DNA of 9,316 nt from CAZHMN01 sp964533705. Lineage in GTDB: Bacteria; Electryoneota; B3-LCP. The stretch covers positions 1 through 9,316 of the forward strand of contig CAZHMN010000097.1 in the NCBI GenBank assembly GCA_964533705.1, read 5' to 3'. The notes beneath the pieces are model-generated. The model had not been told where the DNA came from. It saw only the letters and a program-made list of their open reading frames with translations, and made no database searches. The translations under genes and the position numbers were made by a program. This document shows positions 1-6,270 of the stretch, in pieces (position 1 is the first letter of the stretch; each line of letters starts with the position of its first letter).

Positions 1-55
1 TGACGAATGGTGAAGGTCGGGTTCAGGCCACGAAGCGGGGGCTTGGCTCGGCGAC
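1..55. repeat. 55-bp direct repeat, copy A
   Basis: This stretch is identical over 55 bases to positions 504-558. The copies diverge abruptly after base 55 (GGCGATTG here, CCCGACTA in copy B). It starts at the window edge, so the true left boundary of this copy is not visible. It carries no gene signal and belongs to the repeat mosaic filling the first 600 bases. Confidence 0.9.
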
Positions 56-93
56 GGCGATTGCATACCCGTTTTCTTGCTGTCAGACTCCGT

Positions 94-255
94 AATCGGG
101 GTCGGTAGCTGTCCGACAACTAGGTCATTCCGGCTTGTCCGGAATCAGACCGGTTATGTGAGTTGTTGATATTAAGCGATTTCCGACGCGCTTCGCTTGC
201 GGGAATGATGGCTTGTTCGGGGTTGTCGGACAGCTACTCGCCCCTGACCCCGATT
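94..255. repeat. Long imperfect inverted repeat
   Basis: Bases 105-120 (GTAGCTGTCCGACAAC) are the exact reverse complement of 222-237. Bases 94-103 (AATCGGGGTC) are the exact reverse complement of 246-255. The outer and inner arms are separated by 1 base on the left and 8 on the right, giving about 26 paired bases around a roughly 100-bp centre. The centre holds a smaller palindrome (ATTCCGG 127-133, CCGGAAT 139-145). The structure resembles a non-autonomous, MITE-like or REP-type element. No transposase is visible nearby. Confidence 0.7.
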
Positions 256-345
256 CATGCTGAAGGCAACTAGTTAAAAACTTTCAGAGCTGCCGCAAAA
301 GTATAATCCGCTAAGACCGCGTCCCCGCCAGTACCCGTTTTCCTG

Positions 346-380
346 GATTCCGGATCGGGCTGACGCTTGTCCGGAATGAC
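346..380. repeat. 35-bp palindromic repeat element, copy 1
   Basis: The element begins GATTCCGG and ends CCGGAATGAC, so its ends are inverted (ATTCCGG/CCGGAAT) around a GC-rich centre. It matches 473-507 at 32 of 35 positions. A shortened relative with the same inverted ends sits at 127-145. This is the form of a dispersed extragenic palindromic repeat. Confidence 0.75.
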
Positions 381-393
381 ACACTATTAGAGT

Positions 394-419
394 GCTGTCG
401 GGTCTCCGTACCCGACAGC
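394..419. repeat. Perfect 10-bp hairpin
   Basis: GCTGTCGGGT (394-403) pairs perfectly with ACCCGACAGC (410-419) around the 6-base loop CTCCGT. Only a short TTTAAATT follows, so it is a poor intrinsic terminator. The CTGTCGGG arm resembles the CTGTCCGA arm of the 94-255 inverted repeat, so it is probably another member of the same repeat family. Confidence 0.7.
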
Positions 420-472
420 TTTAAATTCCCTTACCGTTGGATGCAGAGACCTGGCGACATGCTTGATCCTCA

Positions 473-507
473 GATTCCGGATCAGGTTGACGCCTGTCCG
501 GAATGAC
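473..507. repeat. 35-bp palindromic repeat element, copy 2
   Basis: This is the second copy of the element at 346-380, with three substitutions. Its last four bases overlap the start of the second 55-bp direct repeat (504-558), so the two repeat types are joined here as one block. Confidence 0.75.
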
Positions 508-558
508 GAATGGTGAAGGTCGGGTTCAGGCCACGAAGCGGGGGCTTGGCTCGGCGAC
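504..558. repeat. 55-bp direct repeat, copy B
   Basis: Identical to bases 1-55. Its right flank, 555-572, is a 17/18 inverted match to 87-104, which ties it to the 94-255 inverted repeat. An in-frame ATG at 503 lies at the edge of this repeat and could be mistaken for the start of the following gene; the repeated sequence is more likely non-coding. Confidence 0.9.
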
Positions 559-604
559 CCCGACTACGGAGTATCTTCGAAATCAGCGGGTTAAAAACCA
601 AAAT

Positions 605-3154
605 ATGACGTCTGACAAGCAGACAAAACACATCTCAGGTTTTACCAGCCGCATCCTTCCCCTGGCGGTCGTCCTGATCTCCGTTAGCTGGATTTTTCAG
701 CTTCACATTTACCTACCACCGCAAGATGCTCGGATCCCCTGGCTCCTATACGCTGTGGCTTTTATATTACTTCTAATTCGAATTTTAAGCAGGAGCCGGG
801 AACCCTGGACGGAAAAGCTTCCCTCGCCGCGCTGGGCTGCATTCCTGGGTTTTATCGCCTGTATGTTTGTACTGGTTCTCTTGCCTTATCCCTACAATGT
901 CGGTGCCGCGCCTCTGTGCATCGGTTGGATTTTGCTGCCCTTTTTTCGCAAACATTCGCTGGCGGGATACTTTTCCGCTGCCCTGGTTCAGCTCGGGATA
1001 CTCCTTCTAATCAGTGCTTCACTGCTGCCGCTGGTTTTCGCCTGGGCGGCGCGGGTTCATCAGCTTTCGGGGCCTGGTTATTTCTTTACACCGGCCATTT
1101 ATGCTTTATTCAAACTGTTCGGCCAACCCGTTGACATCATCGGCTCTTCCATCTTCCTACGCACCTTCGAAGACCTCTATCCCGTAACCATGACCACCGA
1201 GAAATTGCTACCTGTTCCATTGGTGCTTTTCATTCTGATCTGGAGCGCGGTAATCATCATTCGCAGCGAGGTGCGCCGAGTTGAAAGATTGCTTTTCTTC
1301 TGGGTTATCGCGGCTTTATATGCCGTGATCCGCCTGGCGGTTCTTCTATTCATCATGATGCAGCGGGTCAATCCCTCTTTTTTCTGGGATCCCGTATTTA
1401 TGATGATCTCACTTATACCTTTGAGTCTCATTACCACTGAGCCTGATGATCTGGTTCCCTTTAGGCGCTCGATGCAGGACAGGCACCCTGCTTTTCCACA
1501 TAACCGGATCGCTCTTTTAATCGGAATCACTCTGGGATCGGCAGCGGTGATCGGCTTGACTTTCCGGGATCCCGGTAAAACAAAGACAGGCAGACTGCTG
1601 ATCAACGAACACGGCTCGGACTGGGAATGGACGACCGAACCGATGAATACCGAGGTTTATAACGAGAGAACAACCTATAATTATTATTGTATGGCCGAAT
1701 TCCTGAAATATTATTACGACGTGGGCGTCAATTTTGAACCGCTGTCGCCGGATGTCCTGAAAGATGTGGACGTCCTCATCCTGAAAGTTCCCACCCAGCC
1801 CTACCAGGCTGCGGAAATAGACGCCGTGGTCAATTTCGTCAAGCGGGGTGGAGGCCTCTGGGTGATCGGTGATCATACCAACGTTTTCGGCAGTTCCAGT
1901 TTTCTCAATCCCCTATTACGCCGCTTCGGTTACCGGCTGCATTACAATTCGACACACGATCTGCAGACCGGTAAACTAAGTCTCTATGAAAAGCCCCCCA
2001 TGTTTGCGCACCCTTCCGTGGTGAATCTGCCTCCTTATCTGTTCGCCACCTCCTGTTCGATGACCGCGCCCTGGAACGCTGACGCCGCCATCATCGGTTA
2101 CGGTTTGAGAACAGATCATCTCGACTATTCCCAGAAGAATTTTTTCCCCGACCGCACTCGCAAGCAATTCGATCACGGTTTCGGGCTCTTCCTCCAGCAG
2201 GCCGGAGGGCGATACGGGAAAGGCCGCATCCTGATCTACACTGACAGTACCACTTTCTCTAATTTCTTCATCTTTGTCAAAGGGAAGCCAGAATTAGTTC
2301 TCGGTTCCCTGAACTGGCTGAATCGCAGTAATCTCTATCACTGGGTCAATCCCGTCGCCCTGGTTATCGCCCTGTTGGCGTTCGTGCTCTTGTTCTTTGG
2401 TCTGGGTTGGAATGGGGCTGTGCTGGCGGGCATTCTGGTGGGCGTTTCACTGGCGGGCTGGTTAACCGATTATGCAACGCGCGCAGCCTATCCTCTGCCT
2501 CAACCTGCGCGTAGCGTTCCCTGGATCAATTTCGAAAGAGAGCATTCGCAATATTTCCTGCCGACCCTGAGGCTGTCTGAGGAGGGGGATAAATCCTGCC
2601 TGACCTTCTTCGTCTGGACGCAGAGAGTAGGGGCAGTCCCCAGGGAAGTCTATCAATTAGAAGAGGCGGTTTCCGGTAACGATCCCGTCGTTATGATTGA
2701 TCCTGCAATGCCGTTGGATGCGGAGGAAATGAGGCAGTTGCGGGCTTACTTAAACCGGGGCGGCCGCCTGTTGGTCATAAATTCCGCGGATAACTCCTCG
2801 TCTGTTCCAGGGGACTTGCTGGGCGAATTTGGACTGCGCCTGAAAACCGAGCTTTCCCCGTCAGATACTTTGCACACCTTGACCCTGGAGGGTCGGTATT
2901 TTCCGCTGCGCATCAGGGGAAAGTTCTCCAGTATCTCCGGCGGTGAACCGTTTTTACACTCGGATCAGGGTGATGTTATTGGAGCAACGACTGAAGTGGG
3001 GGAAGGGAGGATCTGGGCCTTGTCTTGCGGTCACCTTTTCCGCAACAGCGGCATGGGGCAGACCACGGTGGTGCCCGATTCAGGCTTGAAGGCGCTGTAT
3101 GAAATTGAGTTTGATTTGGTCAGGGAGATGATGGGGAAATCACCGGCCGAATGA
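605..3154 (+). CDS. Exosortase-like membrane protein fused to two GATase1-like domains
   Basis: An 849-aa protein from ATG 605; the frame is open to 503, but that extension lies in a dispersed repeat. No strong Shine-Dalgarno site precedes either ATG. Residues 1-322 hold about nine membrane segments. The order GQPV (173-176), a G/I stretch, PV, TTEKL (197-201), then RR (224-225) and YAVIR (R243) follows exosortase/archaeosortase family layout, but TTE sits where the catalytic Cys-Ser/Thr-Gly belongs. Residues 333-570 look like a GATase1/DUF4350-type domain (RGGG 414-417, GDHTN 422-426). Two membrane helices (about 578-620) and a second such domain (about 650-849, RGG 718-720) follow. No reaction can be assigned. 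Polysaccharide genes nearby suggest a role in envelope glycan or protein processing. The GATase-like calls are firmer than the exosortase-like call. Confidence 0.8.
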   Translation: MTSDKQTKHISGFTSRILPLAVVLISVSWIFQLHIYLPPQDARIPWLLYAVAFILLLIRILSRSREPWTEKLPSPRWAAFLGFIACMFVLVLLPYPYNVGAAPLCIGWILLPFFRKHSLAGYFSAALVQLGILLLISASLLPLVFAWAARVHQLSGPGYFFTPAIYALFKLFGQPVDIIGSSIFLRTFEDLYPVTMTTEKLLPVPLVLFILIWSAVIIIRSEVRRVERLLFFWVIAALYAVIRLAVLLFIMMQRVNPSFFWDPVFMMISLIPLSLITTEPDDLVPFRRSMQDRHPAFPHNRIALLIGITLGSAAVIGLTFRDPGKTKTGRLLINEHGSDWEWTTEPMNTEVYNERTTYNYYCMAEFLKYYYDVGVNFEPLSPDVLKDVDVLILKVPTQPYQAAEIDAVVNFVKRGGGLWVIGDHTNVFGSSSFLNPLLRRFGYRLHYNSTHDLQTGKLSLYEKPPMFAHPSVVNLPPYLFATSCSMTAPWNADAAIIGYGLRTDHLDYSQKNFFPDRTRKQFDHGFGLFLQQAGGRYGKGRILIYTDSTTFSNFFIFVKGKPELVLGSLNWLNRSNLYHWVNPVALVIALLAFVLLFFGLGWNGAVLAGILVGVSLAGWLTDYATRAAYPLPQPARSVPWINFEREHSQYFLPTLRLSEEGDKSCLTFFVWTQRVGAVPREVYQLEEAVSGNDPVVMIDPAMPLDAEEMRQLRAYLNRGGRLLVINSADNSSSVPGDLLGEFGLRLKTELSPSDTLHTLTLEGRYFPLRIRGKFSSISGGEPFLHSDQGDVIGATTEVGEGRIWALSCGHLFRNSGMGQTTVVPDSGLKALYEIEFDLVREMMGKSPAE

Positions 3155-3194
3155 TGCCTATGCTTGTAACGGGGGATAAATAATGAAAAAGGTT

Positions 3195-4349
3195 CTATAG
3201 CAATTCCGAATAAAGCTCCACAATCCTCGCAGCGCTTTTTTCCCAGGTGAACTGCTGCGACCATTCCAGACCACCGGCCCTTAATTCCTTCCTCAATTGA
3301 TCATTCTCTACCACTTGCAGCAACGCATGCGCCATCTCATCAGCATTTGTCGGATCTATGCATAGCGCCCTATTGCCGCTGACTTCGGGCATGGATGTGA
3401 GGTTTGAAGTAATTACCGGACATCCGCACGCCATCGCCTCCAGTATGGGATAGCCGAATCCCTCGCATATCGAAGGAAACAGCAGCGCCAGGGCCCCCGA
3501 ATAAAGGGCTGGCAAATGATCTTCGGGAACAAAGCCTAACCAGACCAGATTCTTTTCGAAAGGATTGATGATGCTATTGATCTCGGCAGGAAGTTCAGGA
3601 TGGGGATTTCCGCAGATCGCCAGACTGATATCAGCGAATTCTCTGCATTCCAAAATGCTTTTTAACGCCCGGACTGCTCCTCTTATATTCTTTTTGGGAT
3701 CATCCACCTTTAGGAATAAGAGGTACCGTTGTGGAAGGCCGTATATCTTACGGATCTGCTGGATTGTCTCATCCGAAGACGGTGCAAAATAGGATTCGAT
3801 TCCCGGGGGCACGATGTATATCTTGCCGGAAGCCCGCGGGAAGCGCTCTCTGACCTCTTCAGCCACATAGTTCGATTGGACTATAATTGCATCTGCCAGG
3901 TGCAGGGAACGGGGGAGTAAACACCGGGCCACGAAACGGTGTCTGATCGTGGCCAGTTCAGGAAAGTGGATCGGGATCAGATCGTGAACGCTGATGATGA
4001 GTTTCCGTGTGAAGAAGGTGTAAGGTCCCAAATAATCGAAGGAATGAAGCAGCTTGTAACTGCCGGTGGCGGAACTAAGCGGCAGGAGTAGACCGTTTCT
4101 GAGGATACCGTTAGTGCACCAATTCCATCGTCCGTCTATTCTGACTCGATCGCCCTGAAATTGAGTGAAGTCCCACCCTCCCTTGGCAGTATACAACTGA
4201 AAACCGATTTGGACAGGATGTTCCTCAGAGTAACGGAGTAGGGCACTGGTCATACCGATGGTATATCGGCCTATACCGCCCCTGTCCAGTGATGCCGCCC
4301 TGAGGTCAAGGGCGATTATGTTTTGGATATCCTCTTTCCGGGACATCAC
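3195..4349 (-). CDS. GT4-family glycosyltransferase (glycogen synthase/mannosyltransferase type)
   Basis: A cytoplasmic or membrane-associated GT-B retaining glycosyltransferase of 384 aa, normal for the family. It is expected to transfer a sugar from a nucleotide donor to a lipid-linked or growing oligosaccharide; sugar specificity cannot be read. The N-terminal domain has a glycine-rich loop (GGIGRY, 24-29) and VHDLIPIHFPE (121-131), common in mannosyltransferase-like members. The C-terminal domain has DDPKKN (216-221) and the EX7E signature EGFGYPILE (E296, E304) followed by AMACGCPV. It starts GTG (4349) directly followed by ATG (4346). The upstream flippase stop TGA overlaps the start, giving translational coupling. 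An AAAGG lies about 10 bases before the GTG, so either start could work. It converges on the 849-aa gene with about 40 bp between stops and no evident terminator. Confidence 0.93.
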   Translation of the reverse strand: MMSRKEDIQNIIALDLRAASLDRGGIGRYTIGMTSALLRYSEEHPVQIGFQLYTAKGGWDFTQFQGDRVRIDGRWNWCTNGILRNGLLLPLSSATGSYKLLHSFDYLGPYTFFTRKLIISVHDLIPIHFPELATIRHRFVARCLLPRSLHLADAIIVQSNYVAEEVRERFPRASGKIYIVPPGIESYFAPSSDETIQQIRKIYGLPQRYLLFLKVDDPKKNIRGAVRALKSILECREFADISLAICGNPHPELPAEINSIINPFEKNLVWLGFVPEDHLPALYSGALALLFPSICEGFGYPILEAMACGCPVITSNLTSMPEVSGNRALCIDPTNADEMAHALLQVVENDQLRKELRAGGLEWSQQFTWEKSAARIVELYSELL

Positions 4350-5590
4350 CGCCAGCGCGCCTTTGCGAAGAAGATATTCGCCATAACCGTTAAACAGAGG
4401 ATAGAAACAAAAACTTCAGTGGCAACTGTGGCCCATGCAGCGCCGCATGCACCGAAGCGTGGGATCAGCAGCAAATTCAGAGCGATGTTCAATGCGGCCG
4501 CCAGGAGAGTTATCACGGAATAGTGGATGTTTTTGTCGTAGGCAATCAGGGATTGGGTCACCAAGTAGCCGGGAAATATAGCCAGTATAGCCCAGATTAG
4601 AATGCGAAAAAGAGGTACCGCGGGTGCATATTCTCGACCATAGATGATGACAAGAAAGAAATCGGCCAGAGCGTAAAAGGTTCCGCATAGAAGCAGAGCC
4701 GCAGGCGCAAGAAGCGTTAACGCCTTGACGAACAGTCGTCGGGCCTCAGCGGGCGCCTGGATGCTCCTACGAGACAGAGCCGGGAAAAGGGCGGCCAGTA
4801 AGATTGATGGGAAAATGCCGATCCCTTCCATGATCTTGTATGCCGCCGAATAGTATCCGATCTGCTCATTGGTAACGTACGCCTTGAGCATGACGATATC
4901 AATTCTAAAATAGATGTTCCAGCCGACGACCACCAGCAGGAGCGGTAGAGATTCCCTGAGAATTGATGTCAGGTGGATCCGAAGATTCCGGCAACTTTCA
5001 CTACCATATGAAGCCAACAAAGGTTGAAGCCTATGTCGTTGGACAGCCAGGCGCGCGGCTGCCAATCCAAGGCTGGCGCTGAGGACCAGGCTTAAGGCTG
5101 CGGATACAGGCCTGTTTGCCAGTCGAAGGGCCAGTAGAACGAACAGGAGGGCAGCGGCTTTTTGAAGGATCATTACCCAGCTTTCAAGGTGCATCTTTTC
5201 GATGCCGCGAAAGCAGGCTGTATGCGTTTGAATGTTAATGAGAAGCGCAAAATATATGGCAACCAAACACAGTAATAGTTGATTCGATTGAATAAAGGCA
5301 AGAACGAATGCGATGAACAGTAAACAGACTCCGATAGAAAGTGTCGTTCGACCATGAAATGATGCCACTACGACTTCTGCCTGTCCGCGTGCCGACCATT
5401 TGACTAAGAGCGTATCCATTCCGAAATCCATGAGAACAGCCAATAGTGCCCCTACGCCAAGGGCGAATGAAAACAACCCGAAGTCCTCTGCACCCAACAG
5501 GCGTGCAGCGATCAAGAAAAAGAGAAAACCCAAACCGCGGCTGGTAACCTGTGTGAGAGCTTGGAGAGCGATGTTTTTTCTAATTCCCAA
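4346..5590 (-). CDS. Wzx-like polysaccharide flippase (MVF/PST superfamily)
   Basis: An inner-membrane protein of 414 aa with about 12 hydrophobic segments, expected to flip undecaprenyl-linked oligosaccharide to the periplasmic face. Family signs are the N-terminal start pattern (TSRGLGF then ARLLGAEDFGLFSFA, residues 16-43), RIDIVML (229-235), IGYYSAAYKIME (244-255), the LFPALSR motif (268-274), and a C-terminal stretch with NIALNLLLIPRFGACGAAWA (368-387). The start is TTG at 5590, with no ATG or GTG between it and an upstream in-frame stop at 5612-5614; the N-terminus fits the family from this point. The Shine-Dalgarno site is weak (GGA about 7 bases upstream). It heads the operon with the GT4 gene and has a strong promoter about 50 bases upstream. 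The exact glycan is unknown. Confidence 0.92.
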   Translation of the reverse strand: MGIRKNIALQALTQVTSRGLGFLFFLIAARLLGAEDFGLFSFALGVGALLAVLMDFGMDTLLVKWSARGQAEVVVASFHGRTTLSIGVCLLFIAFVLAFIQSNQLLLCLVAIYFALLINIQTHTACFRGIEKMHLESWVMILQKAAALLFVLLALRLANRPVSAALSLVLSASLGLAAARLAVQRHRLQPLLASYGSESCRNLRIHLTSILRESLPLLLVVVGWNIYFRIDIVMLKAYVTNEQIGYYSAAYKIMEGIGIFPSILLAALFPALSRRSIQAPAEARRLFVKALTLLAPAALLLCGTFYALADFFLVIIYGREYAPAVPLFRILIWAILAIFPGYLVTQSLIAYDKNIHYSVITLLAAALNIALNLLLIPRFGACGAAWATVATEVFVSILCLTVMANIFFAKARWR

Positions 5591-5641
5591 TTGAATCCGG
5601 CTTGAATCCGATCATAAAGTTCAACCTTAAAGGCGGATAGA

Positions 5642-5670
5642 AGTATACGAATTTATCCTGGAGATGTCAA
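5642..5670 (-). promoter_or_regulatory. Sigma-70-type promoter of the flippase-GT4 operon
   Basis: Read on the minus strand, a perfect -35 TTGACA (5670-5665) and a -10 TATACT (5647-5642; 5/6 match) are separated by exactly 17 bases. Transcription would start near 5635 and give a leader of about 45 nt before the TTG start at 5590. This is one of the best-matching promoters in the window. Confidence 0.75.
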
Positions 5671-5769
5671 GATGTTTTCTATTTGTTTGCGAGAAAACAG
5701 ATACATAGTGAATCCATGACAGGAACCGATTTACTTTCGACGCATTAGGTGTTATTCTTTAAACAACTA

Positions 5770-5793
5770 TTTTTGTGATTTAAAACACAAAAA
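5770..5793. repeat. AT-rich palindrome between divergent promoters
   Basis: TTTTTGTG (5770-5777) is the exact reverse complement of CACAAAAA (5786-5793), with an 8-base AT spacer. It sits between the minus-strand promoter at 5642-5670 and the plus-strand promoter at 5806-5834. It could be a regulator-binding site or, with flanking T runs on both strands, a weak bidirectional terminator. Function is inferred only from symmetry and position. Confidence 0.45.
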
Positions 5794-5805
5794 GTATTTT
5801 TTATC

Positions 5806-5834
5806 TTGACTTTTAGAAAATCCCTTATTAAATT
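5806..5834 (+). promoter_or_regulatory. Candidate sigma-70-type promoter P1
   Basis: A -35 TTGACT (5/6) and a -10 TAAATT (4/6) are 17 bases apart; a 16-base spacing gives TTAAAT, also 4/6. Transcription would begin near 5841, about 18 bases before a long hairpin ending in eight Ts. The -10 is only moderate. Confidence 0.5.
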
Positions 5835-5840
5835 TAGTTG

Positions 5841-5932
5841 AGTTAGCTTGAACCTACGACCATCGGATCCTGGCGGGTGAAATGGTGTCCCCTCCCAACA
5901 TTTCCCCACTGAAGAATCCGATGGTTTTTTTT
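5841..5932 (+). ncRNA. Candidate small RNA of about 90 nt, ending in hairpin plus U8
   Basis: Outer arms ACCATCGGAT (5859-5868) and ATCCGATGGT (5916-5925) pair perfectly over 10 bp. Inside, GGG-T-GAAATG (5875-5884) pairs with CATTTC-CCC (5899-5907) around the C-rich loop GTGTCCCCTCCCAA, with one bulged T. A run of eight Ts (5925-5932) follows immediately. With promoter P1 just upstream, this has the layout of a free-standing small RNA or a transcriptional stop. I do not recognise it as a known RNA family or riboswitch. The 5' end is inferred from the promoter. Confidence 0.45.
5859..5932 (+). terminator. Intrinsic terminator-like long hairpin with U8 tract
   Basis: A two-level hairpin (10 bp outer, 9 bp inner with a bulge) is followed directly by TTTTTTTT. 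The stem is longer and its inner loop larger than in a minimal terminator, so it may be a structured RNA in its own right as well as a stop signal for P1 transcripts. Confidence 0.6.
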
Positions 5933-5981
5933 GCTGAAGCCTCGACAATTATGAAATGTTTGATTTATTTTTTTATATTGC

Positions 5982-6010
5982 TTGACTTTGACCGAATTAT
6001 TTCGTATATT
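5982..6010 (+). promoter_or_regulatory. Strong sigma-70-type promoter P2
   Basis: TTGACT (5982-5987, 5/6) and TATATT (6005-6010, 5/6) are separated by 17 bases. Transcription would start near 6017. The next gene, the GT26 enzyme, starts at 6588, so this promoter implies either a leader of about 570 nt or a separate RNA. An AAGGAG lies at 6027-6032, but it leads only to TTG and a stop after six codons. Confidence 0.65.
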
Positions 6011-6179
6011 TTTCGCAGATTTCGAAAAGGAGTGTATTGTCAGGGGCAAATCTATAGGTTATTGGCGGTCACTTTGCAGGGGCATTCCGAACGACTTCTT
6101 GTAGTTCACATACATCGAAGAAATATCGAGGACTATCTCCAGTTCGTTCATGTGTGGATATGCCCTGCCTGATTCCAGG

Positions 6180-6216
6180 CCTTGTCGTATGGGGATTTAG
6201 ACCCATAAGACGAAGG
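6180..6216 (+). promoter_or_regulatory. Stem-loop I in the P2 leader
   Basis: CCTTGTCGTATGGG (6180-6193) pairs with CCCATAAGACGAAGG (6202-6216) around an 8-base loop, with one G-A mismatch, one G-U pair and one bulged A: about 13 pairs. A competing small hairpin (GCCTG 6167-6171 with CAGGC 6176-6180) and a possible outer pairing (CCTGC 6164-6168 with GCAGG 6221-6225) suggest alternative folds. Confidence 0.5.
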
Positions 6217-6220
6217 TGCT

Positions 6221-6270
6221 GCAGGAATATCTTGGACAAAGATGATTCCGGCCGTGCCTTTTATTTTTTT
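6221..6270 (+). terminator. Stem-loop II with T-rich tract (candidate attenuator)
   Basis: GGAATATCTT (6224-6233) pairs with AAGAT-G-ATTCC (6239-6249), with one bulged G and a 5-base loop; G6221-C6252 and C6222-G6251 extend it past one mismatch. The tract TTTTATTTTTTT (6259-6270) starts about 6 bases beyond the stem. That gap is longer than ideal for an intrinsic terminator, so termination efficiency is uncertain. It would end a P2 transcript at about 250 nt. Confidence 0.45.

Noticed and set aside
1..600. CRISPR array
   Set aside because: Repeat units differ in length and spacing (copies 500 or 127 bases apart) and there are no regular spacers.
503..604. Longer version of the fusion gene beginning at ATG 503
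   Set aside because: The extension is encoded mostly by the 55-bp dispersed repeat and has no membrane or domain signal; ATG 605 is the better start.
1177..1605. 142-codon minus-strand open frame inside the fusion gene
   Set aside because: It is antisense to a well-supported membrane domain, with no family features of its own; explained as a shadow of the plus-strand gene.
3155..3194. Bidirectional terminator between the convergent fusion and GT4 genes
   Set aside because: No inverted repeat with a T run is visible in this 40-base gap.
6064..6075. GGCGGTCACTTT as an RfaH ops element (GGCGGTAG type) in a polysaccharide leader
   Set aside because: The two bases after GGCGGT differ from the ops core (CA instead of AG), and no RfaH-type gene or JUMPstart context is seen.
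5882..6172. 96-codon open frame on the plus strand in the intergenic region
   Set aside because: It begins inside the hairpin at 5859-5925, crosses a strong promoter and has no ribosome site; the protein has no recognisable domain.
5841..6270. Known riboswitch or housekeeping RNA (cyclic-di-GMP, fluoride, TPP, cobalamin, tmRNA, SRP, RNase P)
   Set aside because: None of the conserved core sequences of these RNAs that I could recall is present on the plus strand.
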